This document shows, piece by piece, positions 59,275-64,000 of a stretch of 64,000 bases of DNA. The position numbers were made by a program, and so were the translations under genes. The number at the start of each line of letters is the position of its first letter. Within the stretch, counting starts at the first letter, position 1. The notes under the pieces are model-generated. The model was given only the letters and a program-made list of their open reading frames with translations. It did no database searches and was not told where the DNA came from. The stretch is from Microtetraspora fusca. Its GTDB lineage: Bacteria > Actinomycetota > Actinomycetes > Streptosporangiales > Streptosporangiaceae. The stretch lies in NCBI RefSeq assembly GCF_001570365.1, contig NZ_BBYK01000077.1:1-64000 (forward strand), in the 5' to 3' direction.

Positions 59275-59454
59275 TCGCCGTCCGTCTATAGCGGCACATG
59301 CCACTGAACCAGCAACGCTCCCATGTTCTGAGAGCACGGCAGCCGGCCAAGCCTGGAAGAACCACACGGTCCTGGAAGCCGATATTCGTGCCATTTCGGC
59401 ACCGCATCAGCCGGACGCTCATCCGCCAAAACGTCGAAGGGTTGGTGGGGCGGA

Positions 59455-60234
59455 ATGACCAACAGACACGAACACGAACACGAACACGGTGAGCATGTCG
59501 CCCGCTTGGGCGGGCGTCATGGGCACGGGCACGCGGTTGGCGCGGCTGAGGTCGTATCACTCCCGCGAAACCGTCCACATCCATCTGAGAGCACGGGACT
59601 GCTGACTCCCGCCGGCGTCCGCAATCAGGTGTTCACCGTGGTCCGCCTGCGCGAGGGCTACGCCTTGGCCGAGGTCGACGCTTTCCTCAGTCAGGTCGAG
59701 GCCACCCTGACGAGACTCCTGAGGGAGAACGAGGAACTCCGAATCCTGCACGCCCAGGCCGACGAGAGGGCGCAGCAGGTGCGACTCTCGCCAGGGGAAA
59801 GAGCCGCACGCATCGTGGAGATCGCGCAGGAAAACGCCGACTGGACCATCTCCTCGGCCCGCCAGGAGGCCCAGACGATCCTCACGCGAGCCCGGGAAGA
59901 GGCGGAGGAAACGGTCGCCGATGCGCTCGACAGAGCCACAGCGCTGCAACGGGAGATCCAAGAGGGGCGGCGTGAGGCGCTGGACCAGCGGATCAGGTCC
60001 CTGAGCACCTTCATCACCGACTTCGACAGCCAGATGCAGGAGACCTTGAAAGGCCAGATCGGCCACCTACACCGCCTGATCACACAACTTCACGACGCTG
60101 ACGACAGCGCGGCGCCGCTCCCGCGCGCGCAGCATCTCAGCTCAGAGCACACGATCCGGGACGATGAGCGCGTGCTCGGCGTCCGTGCGCCAAGCACGGT
60201 GGCACCTCCAACTGGCCGGCGCTCGCACGACTGA
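59455..60234 (+). CDS. DivIVA-domain protein with a His-rich N-terminus
   Basis: A 259-aa protein. Residues 4-30 are His-rich (RHEHEHEHGEHVARLGGRHGHGHAVG). Residues 48-85 are a DivIVA/Wag31 lipid-binding segment: LTPAGVRNQVFTVVRLREGYALAEVDAFLSQVEATLTRLLRENEELR. A long coiled coil runs to about 215 (ARQEAQTILTRAREEAEETVADALDRATALQ). The C-terminus is low in order. DivIVA proteins gather at curved membrane and organise polar growth. A metal-binding head is unusual and, with the flanking metal genes, suggests a metal-dependent scaffold. ATG 59455 has GGTGGGG upstream. Confidence 0.83.
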   Translation: MTNRHEHEHEHGEHVARLGGRHGHGHAVGAAEVVSLPRNRPHPSESTGLLTPAGVRNQVFTVVRLREGYALAEVDAFLSQVEATLTRLLRENEELRILHAQADERAQQVRLSPGERAARIVEIAQENADWTISSARQEAQTILTRAREEAEETVADALDRATALQREIQEGRREALDQRIRSLSTFITDFDSQMQETLKGQIGHLHRLITQLHDADDSAAPLPRAQHLSSEHTIRDDERVLGVRAPSTVAPPTGRRSHD

Positions 60235-60362
60235 TCTTCACGCCGCCTGGCCGGCCGCGGGCACGAGGTCGCCTGCCGGCCTGATGGCGGAACCAACGGT
60301 GACGGTCATCCCCTCCACCCCTCACGGTCCTTCCCCCACAAATTGACCAGAGGTGTTCAACG

Positions 60363-61553
60363 ATGCCCTCATCGGACTGGGCACGGGCCGTAGGCCCGGC
60401 ACTTGAAGGACAACCCGCCAGCCGGGAGACATGGGTCGCAGTACTGCTGATCTGCGCCTCCACCCTCACAGGAGCCTGGCTGGCCCGCCGTAACTCCCAG
60501 CGGATGACGTTGTGGCTGGCAGTGGCCTCCGCCATGATGCTGGTGACCGCTCTCGTCGACCTGCTTCCCGACGCATGGTCGGAGTCGATACAAGCCGGCG
60601 TGCCGCTATGGGCGCCGGCGCTCGCCGCCACGTTCGGGTTCCTCGTCATCACCTACTTCACCCGCAAAGGGTGCGGACACGCACACGACCACTCCGAGAG
60701 GGAAGGCGGAGCCCATGCGCCGGGTCGGCATCGCCGCGTCAAGGAAGCCATCAACGCGGCCCTGTTCGGAGGCATGGGGACCGCTGCCGCACTCACGCTG
60801 CATCGCGCGATCGAGGGCGCCACACTCGCCCTGACCGCCTCCGTCGTCGTGGTGATCGCCCTCACCATCCACTCCGCCAGTGAAGGGCTGGCTCTCGCCG
60901 CGCTGCTCGACATGGCCAGGCAGCGCCTGGCTCCCTGGCTCGTCGTGTCCTGCGTCAGCCCGGCTGTCGGAGTGCTGCTCGCCACGCTGAGTCCGCTACC
61001 GGCTCCGCTGGTGCCGATCCTGCTCAGCATGGTGATGGGCGTTCTCCTGCGGACCGCCATCGTCGGCATGAAACTCGCCGCCGGCAGGCAGCGGAGCGGG
61101 CGGCTCTCCAAGCGCCAGGTCGCCGTGGCCGCCGCCGCTGCCGGCGTCGCCGGCACGCTGCTGGCCACCGCGAACATCCTGCATGCCGAAGATGGTGCCC
61201 TTCCGTCTTCACCGTCCACGGGCCTCGCCATGCAGGACTACGCGCGGCTGGCCCCCTCACAGCCCGCTTCCGGCGCATCATCGGCTCCTGCCGGGCCGTT
61301 CGCCGGCGCGAACGGCCAGGCGGAGTTCCAGGCGGCGATCGCTTCGGGACGGCTCACCTTGACCGAGGTGTTCCAGCGCAATGACGATCTCATCAAGCGC
61401 ACGCCGATCGGGCGGATCCTGCGTGTCCTACCTGGACACAGCAAGGACAAGGTCACCGCTCTCATCGCGGCCAGCGGGGTCGACGAGGAGCGGCAGGTGG
61501 CGGACCTGACCGAGCAGCAACGCCGGAAACTGCTGAAGGTGTTCGGCCGGTAG
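60363..61553 (+). CDS. ZIP-like metal transporter fused to an mIHF-like C-terminal domain
   Basis: A 396-aa protein. Residues 1-290 have about eight transmembrane helices. A cytoplasmic loop with HAHDHSEREGGAHAPGRHRR lies near residue 105. Helices four and five carry LHRAIEGATLAL and IHSASEGLALAAL, the HxxxEG metal motifs of ZIP transporters. After a Ser/Pro/Ala linker, residues 325-396 read SGRLTLTEVFQRNDD, then RILRVLPGHSKDKVTALI, then GVDEERQVADLTEQQRRKLLKVFG. This matches actinobacterial integration host factor (mIHF: LPGVGKVRAKQIM..LGI.E.RRV.GL...Q...L...F). The domain is likely cytoplasmic and may touch DNA or RNA. Confidence 0.8.
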   Translation: MPSSDWARAVGPALEGQPASRETWVAVLLICASTLTGAWLARRNSQRMTLWLAVASAMMLVTALVDLLPDAWSESIQAGVPLWAPALAATFGFLVITYFTRKGCGHAHDHSEREGGAHAPGRHRRVKEAINAALFGGMGTAAALTLHRAIEGATLALTASVVVVIALTIHSASEGLALAALLDMARQRLAPWLVVSCVSPAVGVLLATLSPLPAPLVPILLSMVMGVLLRTAIVGMKLAAGRQRSGRLSKRQVAVAAAAAGVAGTLLATANILHAEDGALPSSPSTGLAMQDYARLAPSQPASGASSAPAGPFAGANGQAEFQAAIASGRLTLTEVFQRNDDLIKRTPIGRILRVLPGHSKDKVTALIAASGVDEERQVADLTEQQRRKLLKVFGR

Positions 61554-61581
61554 CGTGAACCGGCATCTCCATGCCTTACGG

Positions 61582-61608
61582 GGCCCCTGCTGATGTGCAG
61601 CAGGGGCC
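61582..61608 (+). terminator. Strong hairpin after the ZIP-mIHF gene
   Basis: GGCCCCTGCTG and CAGCAGGGGCC are perfect 11-bp arms with a 5-nt loop, 28 bp past the stop. The 339-bp gap up to the next gene holds only this and the operator at 61855-61873. Confidence 0.7.
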
Positions 61609-61854
61609 GGTCGCCAGGTGCATCGTGTCATCGACACGGCTCACGGCCGGTGTTCCGCGTATGCGCGGACGCGGTCGCCTCGTTCCGTCAGTGGCGCCCT
61701 CTGTTGATCCATGGGTGCTGCCGCTTGTGGCTCCCAACGGACGGCTGTGATCCTCACGCGACAGGCGGGACCTTTTTCATGCTCGCGACTTCCGGCCGAC
61801 CCCTGACGCAACGTGCCTGCCGCGGGAGGTGTCCGGCCGACGATGGCCGGTAAT

Positions 61855-61873
61855 CTTCTACTTTCCGTAGATG
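61855..61873. promoter_or_regulatory. BlaI-type operator CTTCTAC-N5-GTAGATG before blaI-like gene
   Basis: CTTCTAC-TTTCC-GTAGATG is an inverted repeat 20 bp before the GTG at 61893. The same 7-bp arms, perfect this time, occur at 63304-63322. BlaI, MecI and CopY repressors bind dyads with TAC/GTA cores. This is the expected autoregulatory position. Confidence 0.8.
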
Positions 61874-61892
61874 TGCTCAAGGGGGCTGACGA

Positions 61893-62249
61893 GTGCGGCT
61901 CGGCAATCTGGAACGTTCGATCATGGAGCTCCTGTGGAGCCACCCTGACGGCATGCTGGCCCAAGAAGTCGCCCAGGCGCTCCCTTCGTCCCCCGCTGTC
62001 ACGACCGTTCTCACCGTGTTGGTCCGGCTCTCCCGGAAGGGCATGGTGTCCAGGCAACGGCTGGGAAGAGCACACCTCTACCAGGCCACAGCGACGAAGG
62101 ACGCCTTCGTCGCCGAAACCATGCGCGCCGCACTCGATGAGGCCACCGACCTCGCGGCCGCGGTGAACCGCTTCGTCGGCGTCGTCTCGCCTGAGGTCGC
62201 CGAGGTGCTCAGAGACGCGCTCAACGGACGAGACGGATCGGCTCCGTGA
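61893..62249 (+). CDS. BlaI/MecI/CopY-family transcriptional repressor
   Basis: A 118-aa winged-helix repressor. RLGNLERSIMELLWSHPDGMLAQEVAQALP and AVTTVLTVLVRLSRKGMVSRQRLGRAHLYQATAT are the family core. The C-terminal helices form the dimer and contain the region cleaved in BlaI proteins. It starts at GTG 61893 after AAGGGGGC and ends overlapping the M56 peptidase start (GTGA). Repressor and sensor protease form the usual BlaI/BlaR1-like pair. Confidence 0.92.
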   Translation: MRLGNLERSIMELLWSHPDGMLAQEVAQALPSSPAVTTVLTVLVRLSRKGMVSRQRLGRAHLYQATATKDAFVAETMRAALDEATDLAAAVNRFVGVVSPEVAEVLRDALNGRDGSAP

Positions 62250-63187
62250 ACTTCTGGCTGGTTGCCGCCGGCATCTCATTGGCTCCGATCATGCTTGGCG
62301 GCCGCTTGGCCGCACGCCTGGCCACTGCGCCGTGGACGCACCAAAGCCCGCGAGCGGCGCTCGCGCTGTGGCAGGCGATCGGCCTGGCGGGAGGGTTGGG
62401 AGCGATCGGCATCGGTTTGGTGGCAGCGGTGACTCCGCTGGCCGCGGTCTTCCCACATGGAGCGCACACCCTTATCGGCCAGATCATGGACGGTCGCGGA
62501 CTGGGCGGACTCAGCTGGATGCAGACTTCCGCGCTGGCCTGGTCGGTGGGACTGGCCGTGTGGCTGCTCATTCACACGATCAGGACCACCGTGAGAACGG
62601 TTGTCACGCAACGACGGCAGCGCCTTCTGGTGGACCTCGTCGCCGACCGCTGCCCCTCCCACAATGCCTACGTTCTGCCCGATGAGGGGCTGGCCGCCTA
62701 CTGCGTTCCAGGGTGGCGCAGTCGAATCGTGCTCACCCGGGGGACGTTGGAGCGGCTCGAACCCCAGGAGCTTTGCGCTGTTGTGGAACATGAGCGCGCT
62801 CACGCGGGAGGTCGTCATGACCTTGTCCTGCTCCCGTTCGTCGCACTGCATCAGGCGTTCCCCTGGATTCCCGCGGTACGAACCGCCCGCGAGGTCGTGC
62901 CCGTGCTCCTGGAGATGATGGCTGACGATCGTGCGTCGCGGGCTCATGGCGTACTGCCGTTGGCCCGTGCCCTGGTACAGATGGCCTCTCCTGCCGCCAC
63001 GGCCGCGGGAACCCCCGCTCTGGCGGAAACGGCAGTCGTGCACCGGGTGGAACGGCTTCTGCGCGGTGAGAGGCCGCAGTCGACATGGGTGCCGACGGCC
63101 GTTTACAGCACCGTGAGCCTCCTGCTCAGCGGACCGCTTGCCGTACTGATCGCCCCGTTGATCTGCATCGGGGTCCTGCAAGCCTGA
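62246..63187 (+). CDS. M56-family membrane metallopeptidase (BlaR1-like)
   Basis: A 313-aa protein. Hydrophobic helices lie near residues 2-25, 45-75, 95-115 and 290-312. The zinc motif is HERAH near 185 (ELCAVVEHERAHAGGRHD), and EMMADDRASR near 228 supplies the third ligand. There is no penicillin-binding sensor domain, so this is the short actinobacterial form. It is thought to cleave or signal to the cotranscribed BlaI-like repressor. GTG overlap with that gene indicates coupling. Metal or envelope stress are the likely inputs in this setting. Confidence 0.9.
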   Translation: MNFWLVAAGISLAPIMLGGRLAARLATAPWTHQSPRAALALWQAIGLAGGLGAIGIGLVAAVTPLAAVFPHGAHTLIGQIMDGRGLGGLSWMQTSALAWSVGLAVWLLIHTIRTTVRTVVTQRRQRLLVDLVADRCPSHNAYVLPDEGLAAYCVPGWRSRIVLTRGTLERLEPQELCAVVEHERAHAGGRHDLVLLPFVALHQAFPWIPAVRTAREVVPVLLEMMADDRASRAHGVLPLARALVQMASPAATAAGTPALAETAVVHRVERLLRGERPQSTWVPTAVYSTVSLLLSGPLAVLIAPLICIGVLQA

Positions 63188-63297
63188 GGGTCCTGCCAGG
63201 GTCTCGACGTTGCCCGTTCTTGCGAGCACGAGGCTTCTTGCCGAGGGCGGCTGAGCTTCCCCGTCCCGGCCCTTACAGCATTCATATTCGACGTGCT

Positions 63298-63322
63298 GTA
63301 GAACTTCTACGCAACGTAGAAG
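63298..63322. promoter_or_regulatory. Overlapping BlaI-type dyads before the DUF3105 gene
   Basis: CTTCTAC-GCAAC-GTAGAAG (63304-63322) has perfect 7-bp arms. It overlaps a second perfect dyad GTAGAA-C-TTCTAC (63298-63310), so three half-sites lie in tandem, 23-47 bp before ATG 63345. It shares its arms with the site before the blaI-like gene. Confidence 0.8.
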
Positions 63323-63344
63323 ATGCGTTGGGTGCGGGAGTCTC

Positions 63345-63956
63345 ATGAGCGGCGACAGACGTGAAGTGATCAGAGGGCGGCTCTCTGAACTGCGGTCCCG
63401 GCAGCGCAAGGCCGAAGGGCTGCGCCGTATCGCCGTGTCGGCAGCCGTGGTGGCACTCGTGAGCGGAGCGCTCGCGGCGGTCGCCGTCATCGTCCTCACT
63501 GAGCGGGGACGCACGTCCTTGGACGCGGTCAAGAGCTTCACCGTCACCGATCGCACACATACGACCGAGCCGGTGCGCTATCCGCAGACGCCGCCGGTCG
63601 GTGGGAACCATGACCCGGCGTGGCAGAACTGCGGCGTCTACAACCAGCCGATCAGGGATGAGAACGCGGTGCACGCCCAGGAACACGGTGCTGTCTGGAT
63701 CAGCTACCGGCCGGATGTTCCTCGGGCCGAGGTCGAAAAGGTGCTCACTGCGATGGCCGGCCGTGATTACATCCTTCTCTCCCCTCATCCCAAGCAGGCG
63801 GCACCCTTTGTCGCCAGCGCGTGGTCCAAGCAGTTGATGCTGGAGAGTGCCGATGACCCCCGACTGTCGGCTTTCCTGCGCGCCTACATCAAAGGCCCGG
63901 AAACGCCTGAGCCCGGCGCACCATGTGATGGCGGAGTGGGGGAGCCCCTCCTGTGA
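63345..63956 (+). CDS. DUF3105 family membrane-anchored protein
   Basis: A 203-aa protein. One transmembrane helix lies near residues 28-52 (IAVSAAVVALVSGALAAVAVIVL) after a basic N-terminus, so the rest is extracytoplasmic. DUF3105 follows: YPQTPPVGGNHDPAWQNCGVYNQP and AVHAQEHGAVWISYRPDVP, with conserved His and Cys that could bind metal. The end has another Cys (GAPCDGG). Its stop overlaps the next GTG start. Two dyads upstream suggest BlaI control. Confidence 0.9.
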   Translation: MSGDRREVIRGRLSELRSRQRKAEGLRRIAVSAAVVALVSGALAAVAVIVLTERGRTSLDAVKSFTVTDRTHTTEPVRYPQTPPVGGNHDPAWQNCGVYNQPIRDENAVHAQEHGAVWISYRPDVPRAEVEKVLTAMAGRDYILLSPHPKQAAPFVASAWSKQLMLESADDPRLSAFLRAYIKGPETPEPGAPCDGGVGEPLL

Positions 63957-64000
63957 GACGGATCTACTTGCTGGCGGGTGTCGCAGTGGCGTTGCTCGCG
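63953..64000 (+). CDS. Start of a secreted or membrane protein, cut by the window end
   Basis: GTG 63953 overlaps the DUF3105 stop (GTGA). The 16 visible codons read RRIYLLAGVAVALLA, a signal peptide or membrane anchor. In actinobacteria DUF3105 genes are often followed by a DUF305 gene, which is a reasonable guess, but nothing of the mature domain is visible. Confidence 0.6.
   Translation, partial: MRRIYLLAGVAVALLA

Noticed and set aside
58945-59394. Minus-strand ORF rich in Val, Leu and Pro opposite the His-rich gene, resembling a membrane protein.
   Set aside because: Its hydrophobic repeat is the complement of His/Gly/Glu codons, and flanking residues show no natural sequence.

Overview
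The window is high-GC DNA (about 70% by eye) with dense, overlapping genes, many GTG starts, NRPS genes, NarL-type two-component genes, a DivIVA-like protein and an mIHF-like domain. This points to a filamentous or related actinomycete; a Streptosporangiales-type genome is a guess. I saw no tRNA, rRNA or CRISPR array.

Bases 1-17.5 kb are one long plus-strand catabolic gene set. A heteromeric-looking acyl-CoA dehydrogenase pair is followed by a complete branched-chain-type ABC importer in which LivM and LivG are fused. Then come an SDR, the remnant of a CaiB CoA-transferase, an NDP-forming acyl-CoA synthetase, two MaoC hydratases, a DUF35 protein, an Ltp2-like thiolase-fold protein, two crotonases, both ETF subunits and an MFS permease. 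The ACAD pair / MaoC pair / DUF35 / Ltp2 set resembles the retro-aldol side-chain module of steroid degradation, so uptake and beta-oxidation of a branched or cyclic carboxylate is likely. Copies of a CTGAA-N5-TTCAG inverted repeat precede the ACAD genes and the transporter genes.

Bases 17.6-34.5 kb are mixed accessory DNA. A decayed TPR gene is followed by an alpha-galactoside operon (GH36, GH13, MFS), divergent from a TetR gene across a perfect palindrome. Then come LysR and aldo-keto reductase genes, a DUF2235 hydrolase, transposase and integrase scraps, a DUF5997/LysR-effector pair, a GlxA-type regulator divergent from an MFS exporter, an arginase-family enzyme and a small secreted protein.

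Bases 34.8-50 kb contain a winged-helix regulator with a coupled membrane coiled-coil protein, an MMPL exporter behind a 20-codon leader ORF, a histidine-kinase fragment and a small secreted Cys-rich protein. The centrepiece is a two-gene NRPS of three modules (A-T-C-A-T and C-A-T-TE). Its second protein carries a whole MFS transporter fused after a thioesterase with a Cys nucleophile. The two NRPS genes are joined by a 22-codon ORF that overlaps both.

Bases 50-55 kb hold a membrane protein, a NarL-type two-component system, a DUF1330 protein and a lone TOPRIM protein. Bases 55-64 kb read as a metal-homeostasis island: MerR plus a CC-motif protein behind a stretched-spacer promoter, ArsR plus a CDF exporter, an SH3-repeat secreted protein, an extremely His-rich protein, a His-tagged DivIVA-like protein, a ZIP-like transporter fused to an mIHF-like domain, BlaI plus an M56 peptidase, and DUF3105. 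A CTTCTAC-N5-GTAGAAG operator occurs before both blaI and the DUF3105 gene.
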